This document shows positions 34,807 to 44,834 of a stretch of DNA of 64,000 nt, piece by piece. The notes beneath the pieces are model-generated. The model was not told the DNA's origin. It searched no databases and saw nothing but the letters and a program-made list of their open reading frames with translations. Position numbers and translations under genes: made by a program. Positions within the stretch are counted from its first letter, which is position 1; the number at the start of each line of letters is the position of its first letter. The stretch is from Bradyrhizobium glycinis (lineage in GTDB: Bacteria > Pseudomonadota > Alphaproteobacteria > Rhizobiales > Xanthobacteraceae), in NCBI RefSeq assembly GCF_016031655.1, contig NZ_JACCHQ010000006.1, positions 124,001 through 188,000 of the forward strand. The letters are read 5' to 3'.

Positions 34807-35556
34807 ATGCCGCTCGTTTCGATCATCACTCCGTCCTGGAACGTCGAAGGCCTGATTGAGGAGACGATCCGCTCGGTGCAGAGCCAGACATTCACAGATT
34901 GGGAGCTCTTGATCGCCGACGACTGCTCGACAGACAAGACCCCGCAGATCATCGCCGGCATCGGCGAGCGCGATCCGCGCGTCAAGCTGATCCGGCAGGC
35001 GAAGAACGGCGGGCCGGCGCTGGCGCGTCAGGCCGCGATCGACCAGGCGCAGGGCCGCTATCTCGCCTTCCTCGACAGCGACGATCTGTGGCTGCCCGAG
35101 AAGCTCGAGCGACAGCTCGCCTTCGCAAAGGCAAGGCAAGCCGCCCTCAGCTACACCGCCTTCCGCCGCATCAACGAGACCAACACCGTCACCGGACGGC
35201 TGATCGAGGTGCCGGCCTCGCTCACCTATGGGCAGCTCCTGAAGAACACCGCGATCGCGACGCTGACCGCGATGGTCGACCGCGAGATCGCAGGTCCCGT
35301 CGCGATGAAGAACGAGGGCTACGACGATTTCTGCCTGTGGCTCTCGATCCTCAAGCGCGGCCATACCGCATACGGCCTCAACGAGGATCTGGCCCGCTAC
35401 CGGGTCAGAGGCTCCTCGGTCTCCAGTCGCCCGCTGCGCTCGGCCAAATGGGTCTGGCAGATCTACCGCAATATCGAGCAGCTCTCCCTGGCCCGATCAG
35501 CCTGGTGCTTTGCCCATTGGGGGGCTCGGGCCTGGCTGAAGCGGCGGGAGTTCTAG
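34807..35556 (+). CDS. Family 2 glycosyltransferase
   Basis: A 249-residue GT-A glycosyltransferase of family 2. N-terminal SIITPSWNVEGLIEETIRSV, the nucleotide-binding ADDCSTDKTPQI, the metal-binding DSDD in YLAFLDSDDLW, and the catalytic-region Asp in EGYDDFCLWLSIL are all present. It lies 11 bases after the KpsC/S-like gene. It probably adds one sugar of the repeat unit; donor unknown. Short C-terminus without membrane segments. Confidence 0.88.
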   Translation: MPLVSIITPSWNVEGLIEETIRSVQSQTFTDWELLIADDCSTDKTPQIIAGIGERDPRVKLIRQAKNGGPALARQAAIDQAQGRYLAFLDSDDLWLPEKLERQLAFAKARQAALSYTAFRRINETNTVTGRLIEVPASLTYGQLLKNTAIATLTAMVDREIAGPVAMKNEGYDDFCLWLSILKRGHTAYGLNEDLARYRVRGSSVSSRPLRSAKWVWQIYRNIEQLSLARSAWCFAHWGARAWLKRREF

Positions 35557-35712
35557 ACTTGTGGCGGGACCCGACTGAAAAAAATGCCAAAACAACCCCA
35601 TGCACAATAGAGGTAATTTAACACCTCAGCCCAAGTCCACTTGGCTATTGGCGAGTCCGGCCGTTGCCGATACCACTCAGCCTGCCCCGCCGCATACAAT
35701 CTGGAACCGATC

Positions 35713-36675
<963 letters not shown>

Positions 36676-36738
36676 TCCCGCTCGCAGGGTTCAACCTCCG
36701 CGGCGAGCTTCGGCAATGAGCGCGCACCGCTCACGTCG

Positions 36739-39687
36739 TCAGCCCAGCAGGAAACCGGAGCCGTGCACGTTGTGGAGCATATCCATCAGGATGTCAGTCA
36801 GAGCCGTGTCGTGACTCCCCGCCGCTTGAGTCCAGTGCTCCGGCGCGGTCCGGGGATCGGCCGGCGCGGGCACAAAGTCAGGGGGCTCGGACGGAGCAGT
36901 CAATGAGGTTGCGTGCTGGGTGAAGTCGAACGCGAAGCTGTCTGCGAACGGCGCAGCGCCGACGGTGCCGTCGCCGTTGAGATCCTGCTGGAGCGTCGGC
37001 TCCAGCGCTTTCAGAGACGGATCGGACCCGAGCACTTCCGGAGCCGCGGCAAGGGTGGTCTGGAAGTTGCCGGTGCCGTCCGTGCTCCAAACCGAGTAAT
37101 GTCCGTTCGACGAGTCCTTCCAGACCACGTCGTAGCCGCCACCGGACACCTGCTCGGCCGCAATGACGGACCACGTGGTGTAATTGGCCGTGTTCACCTC
37201 ACTGCCTAGGTATTTCAGCGTAGGTCCGGTGCCGGTCGAGATGTTGTTCAGATAGTAATTGCCGCCGGACACCACGACGCTGGTCGCTCCCAACGCCTCG
37301 ATCGTGACGGGGCTGGCAACCGGAACCCCGATCGAGCCATCGCCATTGAGATCCTGCTGCAGCGTCGGCTCCAGCGCTTTCAGGGACGGATCGCTCCCCA
37401 GGACTTCGGGAGCCGCGGCCAGCGTCGTCAGGAAATTGCCGCTGCTGTTGGTGCTCCAGACCGAATAGTGCCCGTTGGCCGAGTTTTTCCAGACCACGTC
37501 GTAGCCGCCACCCGACACCTGCTCGGCCGCGATGACGGACCACGTCGTGTAATTGGCCGTGTTCACCACATTGCCTTGGTATTTCAGCGTTGGGCCGGCG
37601 CCGGTGGAGATGTTGTTCAGATAGTAGTTGCCGCCGGACACCACCACGCTGGTCGATCCGAACGCCTCGATCGTGACGGGGCTGGCCATCGGCACTCCGA
37701 TCGTGCCATCGCCATTGAGATCCTGCTGGAGCGTCGGCTCCAGTGCTTGCAGGGACGGATCGCTGCCCAGCACTTCCGGAGCCGCGGCCAGCGTCGTCAG
37801 GAAATTGCCGCTGCTGTTGGTGCTCCAGACCGAATAGTGCCCGTTGGCCGAGTTTTTCCAGACCACGTCGTAGCCGCCACCCGACACCTGCTCGGCCGCA
37901 ATCACGGACCACGTGGTGTAATTGGCCGTGTTCACCACATTGCCTTGGTATTTCAGCGTTGGGCCGGCGCCGGTGGAGATATTGTTCAGATAGTAGTTGC
38001 CGCCGGACACCACCACGCTGGTCGATCCCAACGCCTCGATCGTGACAAGGCTGCCTGCGGGAATACCAATCGTGCCATCGCCGTTGAGATCCTGCTGGAG
38101 CGTCGGCTCCAGTGCTTGCAGGGACGGATCGGTCCCCAGCACTTCCGGAGCCGCGGCCAGCGTCGTCAGGAAATTGCCGCTGCTGTTGGTGCTCCAGACC
38201 GAGTAATGTCCGTTCGACGAATCCTTCCAGACCACGTCGTAGCCGCCACCCGACACCTGCTCGGCCGCAATCACGGACCACGTGGTGTAATTGGCCGTGT
38301 TCACCACATTGCCTTGGTATTTCAGCGTTGGGCCGGCGCCGGTGGAGATATTGTTCAGATAGTAGTTGCCGCCGGACACCACCACGCTGGTCGACCCGAA
38401 CGCCTCGATCGTTCTCGTAACGAGGGTGGAGCTGGCCACCGTGCCATCCCCAAACTGAAAATATTCGACGCCGGCGACGGTGTCGGTGCCGTCAGGCGAG
38501 CCGCTGCGCAAGTCGACCAGGGTGAAAGTCTGTGTCGTCGCGTTGTAGGAAACCGTGTAGTTGGCCCGACTGCCCGAATATATTGCGGTATCCGTGCCTG
38601 AGCCGCCGTTAATGGTGTCGTTGCCCGCACCGCCGGTGATCGTGTCGTTGCCGCCGGCGCCATTCAGCGTGTTGGCGATGGCGTTGCCGATGATCGTGTC
38701 GTTGCCGGACCCGCCGGTGGCGTTGTCGATGTAGGAGCGCGCGTCGCCATTATAAAGATAGGCGTTGTAAACGTTGCCCGATGCGTAGTGGCCGTCGCCG
38801 AGATAGGCCAGCTGCACGGAGGAGAACACCGACGAGGCACCGGGATTGAGGTTGATGCTCAGGTTCGTCGTATAGTTCGACAGGTCGTAGGTATCGATGC
38901 CGCCGCCGTCCCAGACAGTCTCGTAGATGCGATTGGCCGAGCCGCCGACGCCTCCGCCCGGTGCGAGCTGGCCGACGCCATTGATGAACTGCTGCCCCGT
39001 GGTCGGATTCCAGGTGTAGACGGTGTTGCTGCTCTGGGTCGTAAAGTCCGCACCGTACATGGTCTGGAGCGCCAGGATATCGTTGGCCATGTAGGTCTGC
39101 GAATATCCGTACGCTTCGTTGGTGTAGCCGCTCGTCGTCGAACCGCCGACATAGCTGCGATAGCTCATGACGGTGTATTCGCTGGCGTCATGCGCGCTCG
39201 GCACCGCGACGTTGCCGGGGCCGCCGGCCTCCTGGCTGTGCTTGAGGCCGAAGGCGTGGCCGAGTTCGTGCAGCGCGGTGGTGAAGTAATAATTGCCGAG
39301 CTTGGCCAGCGAGAAATTGTATTGAGTGCCAAACCAGATGTCGCCGCCGGACGCATAATTGCCGGGATAGTAGGCGTAGGCAGTCGGATTGGCCGCAGGC
39401 GACTGCGCGATCATGATGTCCGCGCCGTTCGTGCCCGCATATTGGATGTCGGCGTTGGTATAGCCGAGGATCAATCCGATCGCATAGTTGATCGCCGTCT
39501 GGATCTGCGCGGGTGCCGACACAAAGCCCGACGTGGTCGGCTCGCTGCTGCCGCCGTAATAGGGATTGGAATAGTCGTTCGGCGCGTCGGGAAAGCTGTA
39601 GGTGATCGTGCCCGACCATTTGTAGCCCGACAGCAGGCCGTCGATCTCGGCGTTGTTGGTGGCACTGACATTAACAGCGGTAGCCAA
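36739..39687 (-). CDS. Serralysin-like M10 metalloprotease with RTX and tandem repeats
   Basis: A ~982-residue secreted metzincin. Numbered from a possible TTG at 39699, the zinc motif HELGHAFGLKH spans 144-154 and the Met-turn is YTVMSY near 178. RTX-type calcium repeats (GGSGNDTIIGN, GGAGNDTINGG) lie near 330-375, then four ~123-residue repeats each ending in DLNGDGTIG-type calcium loops, and a C-terminal tail. There is no Sec signal, as expected for type I secretion. No ATG fits; TTG at 39687 has GGAGA 5 bases upstream and is preferred. No type I secretion genes are adjacent. Likely roles are extracellular proteolysis or host interaction. Confidence 0.85.
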   Translation of the reverse strand: MATAVNVSATNNAEIDGLLSGYKWSGTITYSFPDAPNDYSNPYYGGSSEPTTSGFVSAPAQIQTAINYAIGLILGYTNADIQYAGTNGADIMIAQSPAANPTAYAYYPGNYASGGDIWFGTQYNFSLAKLGNYYFTTALHELGHAFGLKHSQEAGGPGNVAVPSAHDASEYTVMSYRSYVGGSTTSGYTNEAYGYSQTYMANDILALQTMYGADFTTQSSNTVYTWNPTTGQQFINGVGQLAPGGGVGGSANRIYETVWDGGGIDTYDLSNYTTNLSINLNPGASSVFSSVQLAYLGDGHYASGNVYNAYLYNGDARSYIDNATGGSGNDTIIGNAIANTLNGAGGNDTITGGAGNDTINGGSGTDTAIYSGSRANYTVSYNATTQTFTLVDLRSGSPDGTDTVAGVEYFQFGDGTVASSTLVTRTIEAFGSTSVVVSGGNYYLNNISTGAGPTLKYQGNVVNTANYTTWSVIAAEQVSGGGYDVVWKDSSNGHYSVWSTNSSGNFLTTLAAAPEVLGTDPSLQALEPTLQQDLNGDGTIGIPAGSLVTIEALGSTSVVVSGGNYYLNNISTGAGPTLKYQGNVVNTANYTTWSVIAAEQVSGGGYDVVWKNSANGHYSVWSTNSSGNFLTTLAAAPEVLGSDPSLQALEPTLQQDLNGDGTIGVPMASPVTIEAFGSTSVVVSGGNYYLNNISTGAGPTLKYQGNVVNTANYTTWSVIAAEQVSGGGYDVVWKNSANGHYSVWSTNSSGNFLTTLAAAPEVLGSDPSLKALEPTLQQDLNGDGSIGVPVASPVTIEALGATSVVVSGGNYYLNNISTGTGPTLKYLGSEVNTANYTTWSVIAAEQVSGGGYDVVWKDSSNGHYSVWSTDGTGNFQTTLAAAPEVLGSDPSLKALEPTLQQDLNGDGTVGAAPFADSFAFDFTQHATSLTAPSEPPDFVPAPADPRTAPEHWTQAAGSHDTALTDILMDMLHNVHGSGFLLG
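36937..38412 (-). repeat. Four in-frame tandem repeats of 369 bp
   Basis: The anchor aacgcctcgatcg recurs at 37292, 37661, 38030 and 38399, exactly 369 bases apart each time. Each unit encodes ~123 residues running from TIEAxGSTSVVVSGG through YDVVWK and GHYSVWST to DLNGDGTIG. Units are nearly identical at DNA level, with most changes in the unit nearest the C-terminus and short swaps (DSSNG versus NSANG) shared between non-adjacent copies, as expected from recombination. Confidence 0.95.
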
Positions 39688-39749
39688 TTGATTCTCCAAA
39701 GCAACGCGTCGTGTGAGTCGCCGCGGGGCACATGATTCTAGCTAGAGAG

Positions 39750-39766
39750 TTAAACGTTTGGTTTAA
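39750..39766. promoter_or_regulatory. Palindrome in divergent promoter region
   Basis: TTAAAC-GTTTG-GTTTAA is a perfect 6-bp inverted repeat with a 5-base centre, in the AT-rich part of the 196-base gap between the protease gene and the divergent small exported protein. Could be an operator or overlap a promoter. No matching site was seen elsewhere in the window. Confidence 0.35.
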
Positions 39767-39883
39767 ATGGGGCAGCGGCGTTTGCACTGCTACCATAACG
39801 CCGTGTTAGCCATTAAATCCCGTAGTCGTACGGAACGCGAGCATAGGATTTGGTTCCCGGAACACCCGTGATTTGCAGGATTC

Positions 39884-40186
39884 ATGAAAATGCGCACACT
39901 GCCAGCCGGGCTGTTTGGCGCCTTGATTGCGTTTGCTGGACTGTTCCATCAACGTCTCGGAGGACTGCCTGTGATGATAGAGAAGGCCATGGCAGAGGAC
40001 AGCAGTAAGGCAGGGCGCGCGCCCTCCATGCCGATGGCGCGAGATCCTGCCGCTGCGGTGGCAGAGGAATATGAAGCTGCCCGCCGGAAGGGAACGCGGG
40101 AGGCGCTTGAGCTCTTCATTGCGCGCCATGGCGATGATCCCCTCGCCGCGCAGGCGCGCGCCGAATTGAAGCGTCTGCCGCGCTGA
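39884..40186 (+). CDS. Small exported or membrane-anchored hypothetical protein
   Basis: A 100-residue protein with a basic start and hydrophobic stretch (MKMRTLPAGLFGALIAFAGLF), then a charged domain. The C-terminal half (EEYEAARRKGTREALELFI, then PLAAQARAELKRLP) looks like a single helical-hairpin of the kind seen in TPR-adjacent repeats. AGGA lies 4 bases before the ATG. It is divergent from the protease gene. I do not recognise a family; possibly a periplasmic adaptor. Confidence 0.6.
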   Translation: MKMRTLPAGLFGALIAFAGLFHQRLGGLPVMIEKAMAEDSSKAGRAPSMPMARDPAAAVAEEYEAARRKGTREALELFIARHGDDPLAAQARAELKRLPR

Positions 40187-40305
40187 TCTCGCGGACGCCG
40201 CCCTCAGGCAAGGCATTTCGGCAGGCGGGACCGGCGTCGGGCCGGCTTGTCGCATGATCTCTGGGCACTATGGTAGGCCCGCAATCTGTCCCGGAGCCTT
40301 TCACG

Positions 40306-41499
40306 ATGCCCTTTCCGCATGCCTCGGAAGCCCTGTCGCGCTTCACCGTGCTCGATCTGACCCGTGTCCGCTCCGGGCCGACCTGCGTACGGCAGCTCGC
40401 CGACTGGGGCGCCAACGTCGTCAAGATCGACGCGCTGACCGAGGATGCCGGCGGCGAGCAGCCGGGCGGGCCTCGGCGCGGTTCCGACTTTCAGAATTTG
40501 CACCGCAACAAGCGGGCGATGACGCTGAACCTGAAGGACGAGCGCGGGCTCGCGGTGTTCAAGCGCCTCGCCGCCAGGGCCGACGTCGTGGTCGAGAATT
40601 TCCGGCCGGACGTGAAGAAGAAGCTCGGCATCGACTACGACAGCCTCGCCGCGATCAACCCGCGCATCGTCTATGGCAGCATCTCCGGTTTCGGCCAGGA
40701 CGGCCCTTACCACAAGCGGCCCGGCTTCGATCAGATCGCGCAAGGCATGGGCGGGCTGATGTCGATCACCGGCGCGCCGGGCGAGGGCCCGATGCGGGTC
40801 GGTATTCCGGTCGCCGACCTCAGTGCCGGCCTGTTTTGCGCGATGGGTATCCTCACTGCCCTGCTCGAGCGCGAGGTCTCGGGCAAAGGCCAGTGGGTGC
40901 AGACCTCACTGCTGCAGGCGCAGATCTTCATGCTCGACTTCCAGGCTGCGCGCTGGCTGATGGAGAAGGAGGTCGCCAAGCAGGCTGGCAACAACCATCC
41001 GACCAGCATTCCGACCGGCGTGTTCAAAACTTCCGACGGCTATATCAACATCGCCACCACGGGCGGGCGGATCTGGGAGCGCTGTGCGCAGGCGATCGGC
41101 GCGCCGGAGCTCTATGCCCATCCCGACTACGCGACCGCCCCTGCCCGCTCCAAGAACCGCGATGCGCTCAACGCCGAGATCGAGAAGCGCACTGTGACGA
41201 AGTCGACCGAGACCTGGGTCCGCGAGCTCAATGAGGCCGGCGTGCCCTGCGGGCCGATCTACGCCATCGACCAGATGTTCGAGGATGCGCAGGTCAAGCA
41301 TCTCGGCATTGCGCAGGACGTGCCGAACGATGAAGGCCGGCATATCCGCCTGGTCGGTCAGCCCGTGACGCTGTCGCGCACGCCGAGCAGGATGGTGGCG
41401 CGGCCGCCGGAATTCGGCGAGCAAACCGACGAGGTGCTGAAAGAGTTCGGCTTCGGCGCCGACGAGATTGCGGGGCTCAGGGACGCCAAGGTGGTGTGA
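40306..41499 (+). CDS. CaiB/BaiF family CoA-transferase
   Basis: A 397-residue class III CoA-transferase, which moves CoA between carboxylic acids without a glutamyl-CoA intermediate. The segment VLDLTRVRSGPTCVRQLADWGANVVKI-type start, LNLKDERG, ENFRPDVKKKLG and the catalytic-Asp segment GIPVADLSAGLF are all clear. I start at ATG 40306 (GGAG upstream); ATG 40270 is also in frame. It is monocistronic, facing the porin gene across a hairpin terminator. The substrate may be linked to the carboxylate uptake systems nearby. Confidence 0.9.
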   Translation: MPFPHASEALSRFTVLDLTRVRSGPTCVRQLADWGANVVKIDALTEDAGGEQPGGPRRGSDFQNLHRNKRAMTLNLKDERGLAVFKRLAARADVVVENFRPDVKKKLGIDYDSLAAINPRIVYGSISGFGQDGPYHKRPGFDQIAQGMGGLMSITGAPGEGPMRVGIPVADLSAGLFCAMGILTALLEREVSGKGQWVQTSLLQAQIFMLDFQAARWLMEKEVAKQAGNNHPTSIPTGVFKTSDGYINIATTGGRIWERCAQAIGAPELYAHPDYATAPARSKNRDALNAEIEKRTVTKSTETWVRELNEAGVPCGPIYAIDQMFEDAQVKHLGIAQDVPNDEGRHIRLVGQPVTLSRTPSRMVARPPEFGEQTDEVLKEFGFGADEIAGLRDAKVV

Positions 41500-41516
41500 T
41501 CCCCGCCGGAAACGCT

Positions 41517-41541
41517 AAAGCCCAGCGCGAGGCCGGGCTTT
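41517..41541. terminator. Bidirectional hairpin terminator
   Basis: AAAGCCC (41517-41523) pairs with GGGCTTT (41535-41541) around a GC-rich loop, between the convergent CoA-transferase and porin genes. The T run is largely within the stem, and runs of T/C follow on the plus side. Confidence 0.6.
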
Positions 41542-41565
41542 GCTTCTCGTTGTCGCCTCCTGATT

Positions 41566-42381
41566 TCAGTACTTCGCGACCGCCGGGACCGGGTTGAAAG
41601 CGTAGTTAAAGCCAGCTCGCAGCACATGATCGTGGAACGAGACGCTGGTCGCATTGACGGTCCCGCCGAAATAGGTGGCCGACCCCAAGTCTATGTAGAG
41701 ATATTCGAGCTTGGCTGACCAGTTGCGGTTGAACTTCTTCTCAACGCCTGCGCCTGCGGTCCAACCCCAGCGAGTCTTGCTCTCCGAAACCGCCGCACCG
41801 ACGACTGTAACGGGCCCACCGATGGGCGTGTTGCTGTTTCCATCGAACAGCTGTGCGGTCAGCGTTGCCTGAGTACCGAACTTGACCTCTCCAACAGCCA
41901 AACCACCCGTCGCATAAAGCAGCAGGCTCGGATCAGCCAAAAACCCGGCCCGACCGCGGAAGGTCGCAAACCACGGGAAATCTGTGCTGCTGTTGGCAGA
42001 GCCGGAAAGTCCAAGCGAACCGATCCTGACCGCCAGAAGCGGATCGATCGAACGTCCACGCTCGCCGGTGCCCTGAATATCGGCTTCAACACCCAAAACC
42101 CATTTTGGATCGACCTGCCAGTTGTAGCCGACCTGAACGCCGCCAAGTCCTCCATCAACGTTCTGTCGGATGTTCACCCCAAGCGGTGAGGTCGGCAGGA
42201 CTGAGGCATTCGACCGGCCCCAGCTATAGCCCCCATTGGCGCCGGCGTAGAAGCCGGTCCAGCTCCAGATCGGATCGACCGTGGCGGGAGCCTTCACGTA
42301 CGGCTTCGATGCCAGATCAGCGGCCAGTGCGCTGCTCGCGACCAGCGATGCCGCCACAATTCCCATCACAACCTGCTTCAT
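41566..42381 (-). CDS. Outer-membrane beta-barrel protein (RopB/Omp25 type)
   Basis: A 271-residue outer-membrane protein. The signal peptide is MKQVVMGIVAASLVASSALA, cleaved before ADLASKPY, the usual mature start in Bradyrhizobium porin-like proteins. Strands end in alternating aromatics, with WTGFYAGANGGYSWG, GVQVGYNWQ, and the terminal HVLRAGFNYAF. The barrel is of the eight-stranded OmpA-like type. I chose ATG 42381 because it opens the signal peptide; upstream codons give no match. Role is envelope integrity or surface contact, not specific. Confidence 0.88.
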   Translation of the reverse strand: MKQVVMGIVAASLVASSALAADLASKPYVKAPATVDPIWSWTGFYAGANGGYSWGRSNASVLPTSPLGVNIRQNVDGGLGGVQVGYNWQVDPKWVLGVEADIQGTGERGRSIDPLLAVRIGSLGLSGSANSSTDFPWFATFRGRAGFLADPSLLLYATGGLAVGEVKFGTQATLTAQLFDGNSNTPIGGPVTVVGAAVSESKTRWGWTAGAGVEKKFNRNWSAKLEYLYIDLGSATYFGGTVNATSVSFHDHVLRAGFNYAFNPVPAVAKY

Positions 42382-42532
42382 TGCAATGCCCCGTGAAAAG
42401 GAAATAAATCTACGGGAAGCATAAGCGCGAAGCCCGGCCCGGGCTGTCGCGCAACAGCAACATCTGGAAACAATCACAAGGCGTCACCGACCGGACTGTG
42501 ACGACACATTGAAACTAAGACACTGATATAAT

Positions 42533-44059
42533 TCAACCTTTCGTTGCGTCGCCGTTTTGCCCCGCCGCCTTCCTGCCGATACCGCCGAGCAGGCCGTCGA
42601 TCACCGGCCAGAACAGCAGCAGAATCGCCAATGTCGTGATCGAGCCGACCAGGCCGTTCGACCAGAACACCTTCAGGGTGCCGCCGGAGCCGATCATTGA
42701 CAGGCGGAAGGCATCCTCGGCGCGGTTGCCGAGCACGAGCGCAAGGGTGAACGGCGCAAGGGGAATGCCGATCTTCTTGAAGACATAGCCGACCACGCCA
42801 AAGCCCAGCATCAGCCAGACGTCGAACATCGCGTTCTGGATGGCATAGGCGCCGATCGCACAGGACACCACGATCATCGGCGCCACCGCCGCGAACGGCA
42901 CGCGCAGGATCGAGGCGAAGATCGGCACTGTCGTCAGCACCAGCACGAGGCCGACGACGTTGCCGAGATACATCGAGGCGATCAGGCCCCAGACGAAATC
43001 CTTGTGCTCGACGAACAGCAGCGGCCCCGGATTGAGGCCCCACACCATCAGGCCGCCGAGCAGGATCGCGGCCGTGCCCGAGCCGGGAATGCCGAGCGCC
43101 AGCATCGGCAGCAGCGCCGAGGTGCCGGAGGCATGCGCCGCCGTCTCCGGCGCGAACACGCCCTCGATGCGGCCCTTGCCGAAGCTGTCGGGCTCCTTGG
43201 CGAAGCGTTTTGCCAGATTGTAGCCCATGAAGGACGCCGCGATCGCACCGCCCGGGGTGATGCCGAGCCAGCAGCCGATGAAGGAGGAGCGCAGCAGCGT
43301 CACCCAGTATTTCGGCAGATCCTTCCAGACGCCGAGCACGACGCGCAGCGAGATGCCGGCCGCATGTCCGCGCAGCGCAAGGCGCTCCTCCATCGTCAGC
43401 AGGATCTCGCTGATGCCGAACAGGCCGATGACGGCCACCAGGAAGTTGATGCCGCGCAAGAGCTCCGGCGAGCCGAAGGTCATGCGCAGATTGCCGGACA
43501 CCGTATCCATGCCGATGCCGGCCAGCAGCAGGCCCAGCGACATCGAGATGACGGTCTTGTGCTTGGCCTCGCGCCCGAGGCCGACGAAGGAGCAGAAGGT
43601 GAGAAGATACACCGCAAAGAACTCGGGCGGGCCGAATTTCAGCGCAAAGGACGAGATCATCGGCGCGAGAAAGGTGATCAGGAGCACCGCGACCAGCGAG
43701 CCCACGAAGGAGGAGGTGAACGCCGCAGTCAGCGCCTCCGCCGCCCTGCCCTGCTGCGCCATCGGATAGCCGTCGAAAGTGGTCGCGACGGACCAGGCTT
43801 CGCCCGGGATATTAAACAGGATCGAGGTGATGGCACCGCCGAACAATGCGCCCCAATAGATGCAGGACAGCATCACGATGGCCGAAGTCGGGTCCATCGT
43901 GAAGGTCAGCGGCAACAGGATCGCCACGCCGTTGGGGCCGCCGAGCCCGGGCAGCACGCCGACGAAGATGCCGAGCACCAGCCCGACCATCATCAGCAGG
44001 AGCGTCTTCCATGTCAGCAGGACGGCAAAGCCGTGGAGCAGGAGACCGAGAGCTTCCAT
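42533..44059 (-). CDS. tctA: Tripartite tricarboxylate transporter large subunit TctA
   Basis: A 508-residue inner-membrane protein of the TctA family with about 12 helices. Diagnostic segments are GIFVGVLPGLGGPNGVAILLPLTF, ALFGGAITSILFNIPGEAWSVAT and LALGIPGSGTAAILLGGLMVWGLNPGP. It is the transport channel driven by an ion gradient and fed by a periplasmic Bug-type receptor. It follows tctB after 13 bases. Substrate could be citrate, tartrate or another carboxylate. Confidence 0.95.
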   Translation of the reverse strand: MEALGLLLHGFAVLLTWKTLLLMMVGLVLGIFVGVLPGLGGPNGVAILLPLTFTMDPTSAIVMLSCIYWGALFGGAITSILFNIPGEAWSVATTFDGYPMAQQGRAAEALTAAFTSSFVGSLVAVLLITFLAPMISSFALKFGPPEFFAVYLLTFCSFVGLGREAKHKTVISMSLGLLLAGIGMDTVSGNLRMTFGSPELLRGINFLVAVIGLFGISEILLTMEERLALRGHAAGISLRVVLGVWKDLPKYWVTLLRSSFIGCWLGITPGGAIAASFMGYNLAKRFAKEPDSFGKGRIEGVFAPETAAHASGTSALLPMLALGIPGSGTAAILLGGLMVWGLNPGPLLFVEHKDFVWGLIASMYLGNVVGLVLVLTTVPIFASILRVPFAAVAPMIVVSCAIGAYAIQNAMFDVWLMLGFGVVGYVFKKIGIPLAPFTLALVLGNRAEDAFRLSMIGSGGTLKVFWSNGLVGSITTLAILLLFWPVIDGLLGGIGRKAAGQNGDATKG

Positions 44060-44072
44060 CGCGCGGGCCCGC

Positions 44073-44615
44073 CTAGCGGCCGAGGGCCGCTTCGAGCGGC
44101 CCCTTCGGCATGATGACGTCGAAGGCGACGTCGAAGGTGACGAACATGATTGCCGTGAACGCGAATGCAGTGAGCAGCGACTTCCACAGCGCGATCCGGC
44201 CGACGAGCCGCATGAAGCCCGCGATCAGGAGAAAGCTCGCGACATAGAGGCCGAGGAACTGCGTCGTCAGACAGAACAGCAGCGTCGGCACGAACACCGC
44301 CAGCACGCGGCGGCCTTGCGCACGCGTGACGAAGGTTCCGGACGAGGCGCGCCGCGCCAGCAGCGCGGCGATCAGACCGTAGAGGCTGCCGCCGGCGAGA
44401 ATGACCGACAGATAGAACGGGAAATAGCCGGGCTCCGGCCCGGTCGCATCCCACGACGCGCCGGTGCGCCAATTGTCGTAGCCGAGCGTGATTGCGAGCG
44501 CGAGCAGCAGCAGGCAGACGACGATCTCGATCGTGCCGGAAGAAACGACGGAAGGGGAATCGTCTTCGGGCGCGGTGGGATCCTCGACGACGATTTCGAT
44601 ATCGGTTTGGGACAT
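44073..44615 (-). CDS. tctB: Tripartite tricarboxylate transporter small subunit TctB
   Basis: A 180-residue membrane protein with four hydrophobic segments and the family segment TGPEPGYFPFYLSVILAGGSLYGL near the second helix. The acidic N-terminus (DIEIVVEDPTAPEDDSPS) is longer than in enterobacterial TctB. It partners TctA. A 219-base gap with inverted repeats separates it from tctC, which may allow the receptor to be made in excess. Confidence 0.92.
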   Translation of the reverse strand: MSQTDIEIVVEDPTAPEDDSPSVVSSGTIEIVVCLLLLALAITLGYDNWRTGASWDATGPEPGYFPFYLSVILAGGSLYGLIAALLARRASSGTFVTRAQGRRVLAVFVPTLLFCLTTQFLGLYVASFLLIAGFMRLVGRIALWKSLLTAFAFTAIMFVTFDVAFDVIMPKGPLEAALGR

Positions 44616-44645
44616 GGACTCAGATGCGCGGCTGGGGATTATGCA

Positions 44646-44823
44646 CCTCTCCCCGTTCTTACGGGGAGAGGCAGAGGCAGAGGCCGCATCCGCGGCCGTT
44701 TCCTAGAACGCCGAAGCGAAGCTTCGGCTATGGCAAAGCGCCGGGTGAGGGCTCTCTCCTCAAGCTCAACTCGTGGAGAGAGCCCCTCACCCCCGCCCTC
44801 TCCCCGTAAGAACGGGGAGAGGG
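44646..44823. repeat. Pair of CTCCCCGT hairpins between tctC and tctB
   Basis: Two almost identical stems, CCTCTCCCCGT-ACGGGGAGAGG at 44646-44671 and CCCTCTCCCCGT-ACGGGGAGAGGG at 44796-44823, flank a GC-rich stretch. They are the common rhizobial gene-flank repeat. Here they lie within the tct operon and could stabilise the tctC mRNA end. Confidence 0.7.
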
Positions 44824-44834
44824 AGAAGAGAGAG

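Noticed and set aside
36937..38412. Tandem repeats as a CRISPR array or minisatellite
   Set aside because: Units are 369 bases, in frame, and code for a conserved protein domain.
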